DNA of 64,000 nucleotides from Osmia lignaria lignaria. Taxonomy: Eukaryota; Arthropoda; Insecta; Hymenoptera; Megachilidae. Below, in pieces: positions 36,386 through 49,265 of this stretch (positions are counted from its first letter, which is position 1; every line of letters begins with the position of its first letter). The position numbers and the translations under genes were made by a program. The notes under the pieces are model-generated. The model was not told the origin of the DNA, did no database searches, and worked only from the letters and a program-made list of their open reading frames with translations. Location of the stretch: the NCBI RefSeq assembly GCF_051020975.1, contig NW_027478167.1, positions 10,230,001-10,294,000 on the forward strand, in the 5' to 3' direction.

Positions 36386-38317
36386 TACGCTTCTGATCAA
36401 AAAATATCATAGAACATAAATTGTAGGAAACATAATTCTCTACAAAAAACGTCTCTTAACATTTTGCCATAGCTCGCTTCGTTTCCGAGATATTTGCAGA
36501 TTCAGCTCAAAGGAACTGGCCTGACGGACATATTTCGAGATATTTCTTCTTCTTGTTGTTCTTCCTCTGCACAGCTAAGCTGGAAGTGGCATTTGCAGCT
36601 CGCAATAGTGCAGAGTTATCTCAAAGAAAGGGGCCACGGTGTTTCTGTATCTCTATTATGTTGGTGCGGCTTCGGAACTTTTAAATATCTTGATATATCT
36701 CGAGAACTACGCATCTGATCAAAAAATATCATAGAACATAAAAAGTAGGAAACTTAATTCTCTACAAAAAAGGTCTCTTAACATTTTGCCATAGCTCGCT
36801 TCGTTTCCGAGATATTTGCAGATTTATCTCAAGGGAAGGGGCCTGACGGACATATTTCGAGATATTTCTTCTTCTTGTTGTTCTTCTTCTGCACAGCTAA
36901 GCTGGAAGTGGCATTTGCCCCTCGCACTAGTGCAGAGTTATCTCAAAGAAAGGGGCCACGGTGTTTCTGTATCTCTATCATGTTGGTGCGGCTTCGGAAC
37001 TTTTAAATGTCTCGATATATCTCGAAAACTACGCTTCTGATCAAAAAATATCATAGAACATAAATTGTAGGAAACATAATTCTCTACAAAAAAGGTCTCT
37101 TAACATTTTGCCATAGCTCGCTTCGTTTCCGAGATATTTGCAGATTTATCTCAAGGGAAGGGGCCTGACGGACATATTTCGAGATATTTGTTCTTCTTGT
37201 TGTTCTTCTTCTGCACAGCTAAGCTGGAAGTGGCATTTACAGCTCGCAACAGTGCAGAGTTATCTCAAAGAAAGAGGCCACGGTGTTTCTGTACCTCTAT
37301 TATGTTGGTGCAGCTTCGGAACTTTTACATATCTTGATATATCTCGAGAACTACGCATCTGATCAAAAAATATCATAGAACATAAATTGTAGGAAACATA
37401 ATTCTCTACAAAAAACGTCTCTTAACATTTTGCCATAGCTCGCTTCGTTTCCGAGATATTTGCAGATTCAGCTCAAAGGAACTGGCTTGACGGACATATT
37501 TCGAGATATTTCTTCTTCTTGTTGTTCTTCCTCTGCACAGCTAAGCTGGAAGTGGCATTTGCAGCTCGCAATAGTGCAGAGTTATCTCAAAGAAAGTGGC
37601 CACGGTGTTTCTGTATCTCTATTATGTTGGTGCGGCTTCGGAACTTTTAAATATCTTGATATATCTCGAGAACTACGCATCTGATCAAAAAATATCATAG
37701 AACATAAAAAGTAGGAAACTTAATTCTCTACAAAAAAGGTCTCTTAACATTTTGCCATAGCTCGCTTCGTTTCCGAGATATTTGCAGATTTATCTCAAGG
37801 GAAGGGGCCTGACGGACATATTTCGAGATATTTCTTCTTCTTGTTGTTCTTCTTCTGCACAGCTAAGCTGGAAGTGGCATTTGCCCCTCGCACTAGTGCA
37901 GAGTTATCTCAAAGAAAGGGGCCACGGTGTTTCTGTATCTCTATCATGTTGGTGCGGCTTCGGAACTTTTAAATGTCTCGATATATCTCGAAAACTACGC
38001 TTCTGATCAAAAAATATCATAGAACATAAATTGTAGGAAACATAATTCTCTACAAAAAAGGTCTCTTAACATTTTGCCATAGCTCGCTTCGTTTCCGAGA
38101 TATTTGCAGATTTATCTCAAGGGAAGGGGCCTGACGGACATATTTCGAGATATTTGTTCTTCTTGTTGTTCTTCTTCTGCACAGCTAAGCTGGAAGTGGC
38201 ATTTACAGCTCGCAACAGTGCAGAGTTATCTCAAAGAAAGAGGCCACGGTGTTTCTGTACCTGTATAATGTTGGTGCAGCTTCGGAACTTTTACATATCT
38301 TGATATATCTCGAGAAC
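36386..38317 (+). repeat. 3-copy higher-order repeat (966 bp), two units
   Basis: Units 36386-37351 and 37352-38317 share the order gattcagctc; gcccctcgc with ctatcatg and aaatgtctcg; and gatatttgttc with tttacagctcgcaac and ttttacatatc. The last copy of the second unit (37996-38317) has ctgtataatg in place of ctctattatg. This makes an early stop (38266-38268) in the open frame found in nearly all other copies. Confidence 0.85.
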
Positions 38318-39605
38318 TACGCATCTGATCAAAAAATATCATCGAACATAAAAAGTAGGAAGCTTAATTCTCTACAAAAGAGGTCTCTTAACATTTTGCC
38401 ATAGCTCGCTTCGTTTCCGAGATATTTGCATATTTATCTCAAGGGAAGGGGCCTGACGGACATATTTCGAGATATTTCTTCTTCTTGTTGTTCTTCTTCT
38501 GCACAGCTAAGCTGGAAGTGGCATTTGCGGCTCGCACTAGTGCAGAGTTATCTCAACGAAAGGGGCCACGGTGTTTCTGTATCTCTATTATGTTGGTGCG
38601 GCTTCGGAACTTTTAAATATCTTGATATATCGCGAGAACTACGCGTCTGATCAAAAAATATCATAGAACATAAAAAGTAGGAAACTTAATTCTCTACAAA
38701 AACGGTCTCTTAACATTTTGCCATAGCTCGCTTCGTTTCCGAGATATTTGCAGATATATTTCAAGGGAAGGGGCCTGACGGGCATATTTCGAGATATTTC
38801 TTCTTCTTGTTGTTCTTCTTCTGCACAGCTAAGCTGGAAGTGGCATTTGCGGCTCGCACTAGTGCACAGTTATCTCAAAGAAAGGGGCCACGGTGTTTCT
38901 GTATCTCTATTATGTTGGTGCGTCTTCGGAACTTTTAAATATCTCGATATATCTCGAAAACTACGCTTCTGATCAAAAAATATCATAGAACATAAATTGT
39001 AGGAAACATAATTCTCTACAAAAAACGTCTCTTAACATTTTGCCATAGCTCGCTTCGTTTCCGAGATATGTGCAGATTCAGCTCAAAGGAACTGGCCTGA
39101 CGGACATATTTCGAGATATTTCTTCTTCTTGTTGTTCTTCCTCTGCACAGCTAAGCTGGAAGTGGCATTTGCAGCTCGCCATAGTGCAGAGTTATCTCAA
39201 AGAAAGGGGCCAGGGTGTTTCTGTATCTCTATTATGTTGGTGCGGCTTCGGAACTTTTAAATATCTCGATATATCTCGAAAACTACGCTTCTGATCAAAA
39301 AATATCATAGAACATAAAAAGTAGGAAACTTAATTCTCTACAAAAAAGGTCTCTTAACATTTTGCCATAGCTCGCTTCGTTTCCGAGATATTTGCAGATT
39401 TATCTCAAGGGAAGGGGCCTGTCGGACATATTTCGAGATATTTCTTCTTCTTGTTGTTCTTCTTCTGCACAGCTAAGCTGGAAGTGGCATTTGCGGCTCG
39501 CACTAGTGCAGAGTTATCTCAAAGAAAGGGGCCACGGTGTTTCTGTATCTCTATTATGTTGGTGCGGCTTCGGAACTTTTAAATATCTCGATATATCTCG
39601 AAAAC
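38318..39605 (+). repeat. Satellite copies 120-123, mixed subfamilies
   Basis: The first two copies (gcatatttatc with atctcaacgaaag, then gatatatttc with gacgggcat and gtgcgtcttcgg) are the same pair that is duplicated at 47978-49265, 30 monomers to the right. They are followed by a gattcagctc copy with a private ccagggtg, and a ggcctgtcggac copy whose tail leads into the 7-copy HOR. Confidence 0.8.
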
Positions 39606-42600
39606 TACGCTTCTGATCAAAAAATATCATAGAACATAAATTGTAGGAAACATAATTCTCTACAAAAAACGTCTCTTAACATTTTGCCATAGCTCGCTTC
39701 GATTCCGAGATATTTGCAGATTCATCTCAAGGGAAGGGGTCTGACGGACATATTTCGAGTTATTTCTTCTTCTTGTTGTCCTTCTTCTGCACAGCTAAGC
39801 TCGAAGTGGCATTTGCAGCTCGCAATAGTGCAGAGTTATCTCAAAGAAAGAGGCCACGGTGTTTCTGTACCTCTATTATGTTGGTGCAGCTTCGGAACTT
39901 TTAAATATCTTGATATATCTCGAGAACTACGCATCTGATCAAAAAATATCATCGAACATAAAAAGTAGGAAACTTAATTCTCTACAAAAAAGGTCTCTTA
40001 ACATTTTGCCATAGCTCGCTTCGTTTCCGAGATATTTGCATATTTATCTCAAGGGAAGGGGCCTGACGGACATATTTCGAGATATTTCTTCTTCTTGTTG
40101 TTCTTCTTCTGCACAGCTAAGCTGGAAGTGGCATTTGCGGCTCGCACTAGTGCAGAGTTATCTCAAAGAAAGGGACCACGGTGTTTCTGTATCTCTATTA
40201 TGTTGGTGCGGCTTCGGAACTTTTAAATATCTTGATATATCTCGAGAACTACGCGTCTGATCAAAAAATATCATAGAACATAAAAAGTAAGAAACATAAT
40301 TCTCTACAAAAAAGGTCTCTTAACATTTTGCCATAGCTCGCTTCGTTTCCGAGATATTTGCAGATTTATCTCAAGGGAAGGGGCCTGACGGACATATTTC
40401 GAGATATTTCTTCTTCTTGTTGTTCTTCTCCTGCACAGCTAAGCTGGAAGTGGCATTTGCGGCTCGCACTAGTGCACAGTTATCTCAAAGAAAGGGGCCA
40501 TGGTGTTTCTGTATCTCTATTATGTTGGTGCGTCTTCGGAACTTTTAAATATCTCGATATATCTCGAAAACTACGCTTCTGATCAAAAAATATCATAGAA
40601 CGTAAATTGTAGGAAACATTATTCTCTACAAAAAAGGTCTCTTAACATTTTGCCATAGCTCGCTTCGTTTCCGCGATATTTGCAGATTCATCTCAAGGGA
40701 AGGGGTCTGACGGACATATTTCGAGATATTTCTTCTTCTTGTTGTTCTTCTTCTGCACAGCTAAGCTCGAAGTGGCATTTGCAGCTCGCAATAGTGCAGA
40801 GTTATCTCAAAGAAAGAGGCCACGGTGTTTCTGTACCTCTATTATGTTGGTGCAGCTTCGGAACTTTTAAATATCTTGATATATCTCGAGAACTACGCAT
40901 CTGATCAAAAAATATCGTCGAACATAAAAAGTAGGAAACTTAATTCTCTACAAAAAAGGTCTCTTAACATTTTGCCATAGCTCGCTTCGTTTCCGAGATA
41001 TTTGCAGATATATTTCAAGGGAAGTGGCCTGACGGACATATTTCGAGATATTTCTTCTTCTTGTTGTTCTTCTTCTGCACAGCTAAGCTGGAAGTGGCAT
41101 TTGCAGCTCGCAATAGTGCGGAGATATCTCAAAGAAAGGGGCCACGGTGTTTCTGTATCTCTATTATGTTGGTGCGGCTTTGGAACTTTTAAATATCTTG
41201 ATATATCTCGAGAACTACGCGTCTGATCAAAAAATATCATAGAACATAAAAAGTAAGAAACATAATTCTCTACAAAAAAGGTCTCTTAACATTTTGCCAT
41301 AGCTCGCTTCGTTTCCGAGATATTTGCAGATTTATCTCAAGGGAAGGGGCCTGACGGACATATTTCGAGATATTTCTTCTTCTTGTTGTTCTTCTTCTGC
41401 ACAGCTAAGCTGGAAGTGGCATTTGCGGCTCGCACTAGCGCACAGTTATCTCAAAGAAAGGGGCCACGGTGTTTCTGTATCTCTATTATGTTGGTGCGGC
41501 TTCGGAACTTTTAAATATCTCGATATATCTCGAAAACTACGCTTCTGATCAAAAAATATCATAGAACGTAAATTGTAGGAAACATTATTCTCTACAAAAA
41601 AGGTCTCTTAACATTTTGCCATAGCTCGCTTCGTTTCCGAGATATTTGGAGATTTATCTCAAGGGAAGGGGCCTGTCGGACATATTTCGAGATATTTCTT
41701 CTTCTTGTTGTTCTTCTTCTGCACAGCTAAGCTGGAAGTGGCATTTGCGGCTCGCACTAGTGCAGAGTTATCTCAAAGAAAGGGGCCACGGTGTTTCTGT
41801 ATCTCTATTATGTTGGTGCGGCTTCGGAACTTTTAAATATCTCGATATATCTCGAAAACTACGCTTCTGATCAAAAAATATCATAGAACATAAATTGTAG
41901 GAAACATAATTCTCTACAAAAAACGTCTCTTAACATTTTGCCATAGCTCGCTTCGATTCCGAGATATTTGCAGATTCATCTCAAGGGAAGGGGTCTGACG
42001 GACATATTTCGAGTTATTTCTTCTTCTTGTTGTCCTTCTTCTGCACAGCTAAGCTCGAAGTGGCATTTGCAGCTCGCAATAGTGCAGAGTTATCTCAAAG
42101 AAAGAGGCCACGGTGTTTCTGTACCTCTATTATGTTGGTGCAGCTTCGGAACTTTTAAATATCTTGATATATCTCGAGAACTACGCATCTGATCAAAAAA
42201 TATCATCGAACATAAAAAGTAGGAAACTTAATTCTCTACAAAAAAGGTCTCTTAACATTTTGCCATAGCTCGCTTCGTTTCCGAGATATTTGCATATTTA
42301 TCTCAAGGGAAGGGGCCTGACGGACATATTTCGAGATATTTCTTCTTCTTCTTGTTCTTCTTCTGCACAGCTAAGCTGGAAGTGGCATTTGCGGCTCGCA
42401 CTAGTGCAGAGTTATCTCAAAGAAAGGGACCACGGTGTTTCTGTATCTCTATTATGTTGGTGCGGCTTCGGAACTTTTAAATATCTTGATATATCTCGAG
42501 AACTACGCGTCTGATCAAAAAATATCATAGAACATAAAAAGTAAGAAACATAATTCTCTACAAAAAAGGTCTCTTAACATTTTGCCATAGCTCGCTTCGT

Positions 42601-45600
42601 TTCCGAGATATTTGCAGATTTATCTCAAGGGAAGGGGCCTGACGGACATATTTCGAGATATTTCTTCTTCTTGTTGTTCTTCTCCTGCACAGCTAAGCTG
42701 GAAGTGGCATTTGCGGCTCGCACTAGTGCACAGTTATCTCAAAGAAAGGGGCCATGGTGTTTCTGTATCTCTATTATGTTGGTGCGTCTTCGGAACTTTT
42801 AAATATCTCGATATATCTCGAAAACTACGCTTCTGATCAAAAAATATCATAGAACGTAAATTGTAGGAAACATTATTCTCTACAAAAAAGGTCTCTTAAC
42901 ATTTTGCCATAGCTCGCTTCGTTTCCGCGATATTTGCAGATTCATCTCAAGGGAAGGGGTCTGACGGACATATTTCGAGATATTTCTTCTTCTTGTTGTT
43001 CTTCTTCTGCACAGCTAAGCTCGAAGTGGCATTTGCAGCTCGCAATAGTGCAGAGTTATCTCAAAGAAAGAGGCCACGGTGTTTCTGTACCTCTATTATG
43101 TTGGTGCAGCTTCGGAACTTTTAAATATCTTGATATATCTCGAGAACTACGCATCTGATCAAAAAATATCGTCGAACATAAAAAGTAGGAAACTTAATTC
43201 TCTACAAAAAAGGTCTCTTAACATTTTGCCATAGCTCGCTTCGTTTCCGAGATATTTGCAGATATATTTCAAGGGAAGTGGCCTGACGGACATATTTCGA
43301 GATATTTCTTCTTCTTGTTGTTCTTCTTCTGCACAGCTAAGCTGGAAGTGGCATTTGCAGCTCGCAATAGTGCGGAGATATCTCAAAGAAAGGGGCCACG
43401 GTGTTTCTGTATCTCTATTATGTTGGTGCGGCTTTGGAACTTTTAAATATCTTGATATATCTCGAGAACTACGCGTCTGATCAAAAAATATCATAGAACA
43501 TAAAAAGTAAGAAACATAATTCTCTACAAAAAAGGTCTCTTAACATTTTGCCATAGCTCGCTTCGTTTCCGAGATATTTGCAGATTTATCTCAAGGGAAG
43601 GGGCCTGACGGACATATTTCGAGATATTTCTTCTTCTTGTTGTTCTTCTTCTGCACAGCTAAGCTGGAAGTGGCATTTGCGGCTCGCACTAGCGCACAGT
43701 TATCTCAAAGAAAGGGGCCACGGTGTTTCTGTATCTCTATTATGTTGGTGCGGCTTCGGAACTTTTAAATATCTCGATATATCTCGAAAACTACGCTTCT
43801 GATCAAAAAATATCATAGAACGTAAATTGTAGGAAACATTATTCTCTACAAAAAAGGTCTCTTAACATTTTGCCATAGCTCGCTTCGTTTCCGAGATATT
43901 TGGAGATTTATCTCAAGGGAAGGGGCCTGTCGGACATATTTCGAGATATTTCTTCTTCTTGTTGTTCTTCTTCTGCACAGCTAAGCTGGAAGTGGCATTT
44001 GCGGCTCGCACTAGTGCAGAGTTATCTCAAAGAAAGGGGCCACGGTGTTTCTGTATCTCTATTATGTTGGTGCGGCTTCGGAACTTTTAAATATCTCGAT
44101 ATATCTCGAAAACTACGCTTCTGATCAAAAAATATCATAGAACATAAATTGTAGGAAACATAATTCTCTACAAAAAACGTCTCTTAACATTTTGCCATAG
44201 CTCGCTTCGATTCCGAGATATTTGCAGATTCATCTCAAGGGAAGGGGTCTGACGGACATATTTCGAGTTATTTCTTCTTCTTGTTGTCCTTCTTCTGCAC
44301 AGCTAAGCTCGAAGTGGCATTTGCAGCTCGCAATAGTGCAGAGTTATCTCAAAGAAAGAGGCCACGGTGTTTCTGTACCTCTATTATGTTGGTGCAGCTT
44401 CGGAACTTTTAAATATCTTGATATATCTCGAGAACTACGCATCTGATCAAAAAATATCATCGAACATAAAAAGTAGGAAACTTAATTCTCTACAAAAAAG
44501 GTCTCTTAACATTTTGCCATAGCTCGCTTCGTTTCCGAGATATTTGCATATTTATCTCAAGGGAAGGGGCCTGACGGACATATTTCGAGATATTTCTTCT
44601 TCTTGTTGTTCTTCTTCTGCACAGCTAAGCTGGAAGTGGCATTTGCGGCTCGCACTAGTGCAGAGTTATCTCAAAGAAAGGGACCACGGTGTTTCTGTAT
44701 CTCTATTATGTTGGTGCGGCTTCGGAACTTTTAAATATCTTGATATATCTCGAGAACTACGCGTCTGATCAAAAAATATCATAGAACATAAAAAGTAAGA
44801 AACATAATTCTCTACAAAAAAGGTCTCTTAACATTTTGCCATAGCTCGCTTCGTTTCCGAGATATTTGCAGATTTATCTCAAGGGAAGGGGCCTGACGGA
44901 CATATTTCGAGATATTTCTTCTTCTTGTTGTTCTTCTCCTGCACAGCTAAGCTGGAAGTGGCATTTGCGGCTCGCACTAGTGCACAGTTATCTCAAAGAA
45001 AGGGGCCATGGTGTTTCTGTATCTCTATTATGTTGGTGCGTCTTCGGAACTTTTAAATATCTCGATATATCTCGAAAACTACGCTTCTGATAAAAAAATA
45101 TCATAGAACGTAAATTGTAGGAAACATTATTCTCTACAAAAAAGGTCTCTTAACATTTTGCCATAGCTCGCTTGGTTTCCGCGATATTTGCAGATTCACC
45201 TCAAGGGAAGGGGTCTGACGGACATATTTCGAGATATTTCTTCTTCTTGTTGTTCTTCTTCTGCACAGCTAAGCTCGAAGTGGCATTTGCAGCTCGCAAT
45301 AGTGCAGAGTTATCTCAAAGAAAGAGGCCACGGTGTTTCTGTACCTCTATTATGTTGGTGCAGCTTCGGAACTTTTAAATATCTTGATATATCTCGAGAA
45401 CTACGCATCTGATCAAAAAATATCGTCGAACATAAAAAGTAGGAAACTTAATTCTCTACAAAAAAGGTCTCTTAACATTTTGCCATAGCTCGCTTCGTTT
45501 CCGAGATATTTGCAGATATATTTCAAGGGAAGTGGCCTGACGGACATATTTCGAGATATTTCTTCTTCTTGTTGTTCTTCTTCTGCACAGCTAAGCTGGA

Positions 45601-46045
45601 AGTGGCATTTGCAGCTCGCAATAGTGCGGAGATATCTCAAAGAAAGGGGCCACGGTGTTTCTGTATCTCTATTATGTTGGTGCGGCTTTGGAACTTTTAA
45701 ATATCTTGATATATCTCGAGAACTACGCGTCTGATCAAAAAATATCATAGAACATAAAAAGTAAGAAACATAATTCTCTACAAAAAAGGTCTCTTAACAT
45801 TTTGCCATAGCTCGCTTCGTTTCCGAGATATTTGCAGATTTATCTCAAGGGAAGGGGCCTGACGGTCATATTTCGAGATATTTCTTCTTCTTGTTGTTCT
45901 TCTTCTGCACAGCTAAGCTGGAAGTGGCATTTGCGGCTCGCACTAGCGCACAGTTATCTCAAAGAAAGGGGCCACGGTGTTTCTGTATCTCTATTATGTT
46001 GGTGCGGCTTCGGAACTTTTAAATATCTCGATATATCTCGAAAAC
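39606..46045 (+). repeat. 7-copy higher-order repeat (2254 bp), two full units and a six-copy third
   Basis: Units 39606-41859, 41860-44113 and 44114-46045 share the order cgagttatttc with tgtccttc; gcatat with agggaccac; tctcctgcac with catggtg and gtgcgtc; tccgcgatatt; gatatatttc with gtgcggagatatc; ctagcgcac; and, in units 1-2, ggagatttatc with ctgtcgg. The third unit lacks the seventh copy. By eye I noted only these differences: 42351, 45092, 45174, 45199 and 45866. This looks like very recent amplification. Confidence 0.92.
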
Positions 46046-46367
46046 TACGCTTCTGATCAAAAAATATCATAGAACGTAAATTGTAGGAAACATTATTCTC
46101 TACAAAAAAGGTCTCTTAACATTTTGCCATAGCTCGCTTCGTTTCCGAGATATTTGCAGATTCATCTCAAGGGAAGGGGTCTGACGGACATATTTCGAGA
46201 TATTTCTTCTTCTTGTTGTCCTTCTTCTGCACAGCTAAGCTCGAAGTGGCATTTGCAGCTCGCAATAGTGCACAGTTATCTCAAAGAAAGGGGCCACGGT
46301 GTTTCTGTATCTCTATTATGTTGGTGCGTCTTTGGAACTTTTAAATATCTCGATATATCTCGAAAAC
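46046..46367 (+). repeat. Mosaic satellite monomer ending the 7-copy HOR
   Basis: The left part (gattcatctc, tgtccttc, aagctcgaag, gcagctcgcaatagtgca) is from the first copy type of the 7-copy unit or the related copy at 50018. From about 46275 the sequence (cagttatc, aaggggcc, gtgcgtc) is from the third type. The copy after it is the fourth type, as expected if crossing-over joined type 1 to type 3. The switch lies at about 46262-46275. Confidence 0.8.
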
Positions 46368-47977
46368 TACGCTTCTGATCAAAAAATATCATAGAACGTA
46401 AATTGTAGGAAACATTATTCTCTACAAAAAAGGTCTCTTAACATTTTGCCATAGCTCGCTTCGTTTCCGCGATATTTGCAGATTCATCTCAAGGGAAGGG
46501 GTCTGACGGATATATTTCGAGATATTTCTTCTTCTTGTTGTTCTTCTTCTGCACAGCTAAGCTCGAAGTGGCATTTGCAGCTCGCAATAGTGCAGAGTTA
46601 TCTCAAAGAAAGAGGCCACGGTGTTTCTGTACCTCTATTATGTTGGTGCAGCTTCGGAACTTTTAAATATCTTGATATATCTCGAGAACTACGCATCTGA
46701 TCAAAAAATATCATCGAACATAAAAAGTAGGAAACTTAATTCTCTACAAAAAAGGTCTCTTAACATTTTGCCATAGCTCGCTTCGTTTCCGAGATATTTG
46801 CAGATTTATTTCAAGGGAAGTGGCCTGACGGACATATTTCGAGATATTTCTTCTTCTTGTTGTTCTTCTTCTGCACAGCTAAGCTGGAAGTGGCATTTGC
46901 AGCTCGCAATAGTGCGGAGATATCTCAAAGAAAGGGGCCACGGTGTTTCTGTATCTCTATTATGTTGGTGCGGCTTTGGAACTTTTAAATATCTTGATAT
47001 ATCTCCAGAACTACGCGTCTGATCAAAAAATATCATAGAACATAAAAAGTAAGAAACATAATTCTCTACAAAAAAGGTCTCTTAACATTTTGCCATAGCT
47101 CGCTTCGTTTCCGAGATATTTGCAGATTTATCTCAAGGGAAGGGACCTGACGGACATATTTCGAGATATTTCTTCTTCTTGTTGTTCTTCTTCTGCACAG
47201 CTAAGCTGGAAGTGGCATTTGCGGCTCGCACTAGTGCACAGTTATCTCAAAGAAAGGGGCCACGGTGTTTCTGTATCTCTATTATGTTGGTGCGGCTTCG
47301 GAACTTTTAAATATCTCGATATATCTCGAAAACTACGCTTCTGATCAAAAAATATCATAGAACATAAATTGTAGGAAACATAATTCTCTACAAAAAAGGT
47401 CTCTTAACATTTTGCCATAGCTCGCTTCGTTTCCGAGATATTTGCAGATTCAGCTCAAAGGAACTGGCCTGACGGACATATTTCGAGATATTTCTTCTTC
47501 TTGTTGTTCTTCCTCTGCACAGCTAAGCTGGAAGTGGCATTTGCAGCTCGCAATAGTGCAGAGTTATCTCAAAGAAAGGGGCCACGGTGTTTCTGTATCT
47601 CTATTATGTTGGTGCGGCTTCGGAACTTTTAAATATCTTGATATATCTCGAGAACTACGCATCTGATCAAAAAATATCACAGAACATAAAAAGTAGGAAA
47701 CTTAATTCTCTACAAAAAAGGTCTCTTAACATTTTGCCATAGCTCGCTTCGTTTCCGAGATATTTGCAGATTTATCTCAAGGGAAGGGGCCTGACGGACA
47801 TATTTCGAGATATTTCTTCTTCTTGTTGTTCTTCTTCTGCACAGCTAAGCTGGAAGTGGCATTTGCCCCTCGCACTAGTGCAGAGTTATCTCAAAGAAAG
47901 GGGCCACGGTGTTTCTGTATCTCTATCATGTTGGTGCGGCTTCGGAACTTTTAAATATCTCGATATATCTCGAAAAC
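46368..47977 (+). repeat. Satellite copies 145-149, mixed subfamilies
   Basis: The block begins with copies of the 7-copy HOR types (tccgcgatatt, then tatttcaaggg with gtgcggagatatc), here with the private atatctccag that destroys the tctcgaga palindrome. It then passes to gattcagctc and gcccctcgc/ctatcatg copies like those at 36386-37029. Confidence 0.8.
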
Positions 47978-49265
47978 TACGCTTCTGATCAAAAAATATC
48001 ATAGAACATAAATTGTAGGAAACATAATTCTCTACAAAAAAGGTCTCTTAACATTTTGCCATAGCTCGCTTCGTTTCCGAGATATTTGCATATTTATCTC
48101 AAGGGAAGGGGCCTGACGGACATATTTCGAGATATTTCTTCTTCTTGTTGTTCTTCTTCTGCACAGCTAAGCTGGAAGTGGCATTTGCGGCTCGCACTAG
48201 TGCAGAGTTATCTCAACGAAAGGGGCCACGGTGTTTCTGTATCTCTATTATGTTGGTGCGGCTTCGGAACTTTTAAATATCTTGATATATCTCCAGAACT
48301 ACGCGTCTGATCAAAAAATATCATAGAACATAAAAAGTAGGAAACTTAATTCTCTACAAAAACGGTCTCTTAACATTGTGCCACAGCTCGCTTCGTTTCC
48401 GAGATATTTGCAGATATATTTCAAGGGAAGGGGCCTGACGGGCATATTTCGAGATATTTCTTCTTCTTGTTGTTCTTCTTCTGCACAGCTAAGCTGGAAG
48501 TGGCATTTGCGGCTCGCACTAGTGCACAGTTATCTCAAAGAAAGGGGCCACGGTGTTTCTGTATCTCTATTATGTTGGTGCGTCTTCGGAACTTTTAAAT
48601 ATCTCGATATATCTCGAAAACTACGCTTCTGATCAAAAAATATCATAGAACATAAATTGTAGGAAACATAATTCTCTACAAAAAAGGTCTCTTAACATTT
48701 TGCCGTAGCTCGCTTCGTTTCCGAGATATTTGCATATTTATCTCAAGGGAAGGGGCCTGACGGACATATTTCGAGATATTTCTTCTTCTTGTTGTTCTTC
48801 TTCTGCACAGCTAAGCTGGAAGTGGCATTTGCGGCTCGCACTAGTGCACAGTTATCTCAACGAAAGGGGCCACGGTGTTTCTGTATCTCTATTATGTTGG
48901 TGCGGCTTCGGAACTTTTAAATATCTTGATATATCTCCAGAACTACGCGTCTGATCAAAAAATATCATAGAACATAAAAAGTAGGAAACTTAATTCTCTA
49001 CAAAAACGGTCTCTTAACATTTTGCCATAGCTCGCTTCGTTTCCGAGATATTTGCAGATATATTTCAAGGGAAGGGGCCTGACGGGCATATTTCGAGATA
49101 TTTCTTCTTCTTGTTGTTCTTCTTCTGCACAGCTAAGCTGGAAGTGGCATTTGCGGCTCGCACTAGTGCACAGTTATCTCAAAGAAAGGGGCCACGGTGT
49201 TTCTGTATCTCTATTATGTTGGTGCGTCTTCGGAACTTTTAAATATCTCGATATATCTCGAAAAC
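47978..49265 (+). repeat. Tandem duplication of a two-copy unit (644 bp)
   Basis: Dimers 47978-48621 and 48622-49265 share gcatatttatc with atctcaacgaaag and an atatctccag end, then gatatatttc with gacgggcat and gtgcgtcttcgg. Differences I noted include acattgtgccacagc (near 48375) against acattttgccatagc, and cagagttatc against cacagttatc in the first member. The same pair occurs singly at 38318-38961. Confidence 0.85.

Noticed and set aside
40905..41240. 111-codon minus-strand gene
   Set aside because: It does start at ATG, but it is the reverse complement of two adjacent satellite monomers and opens only through the ggagatatc variant. Kept as a low-interest finding, not as a CDS.
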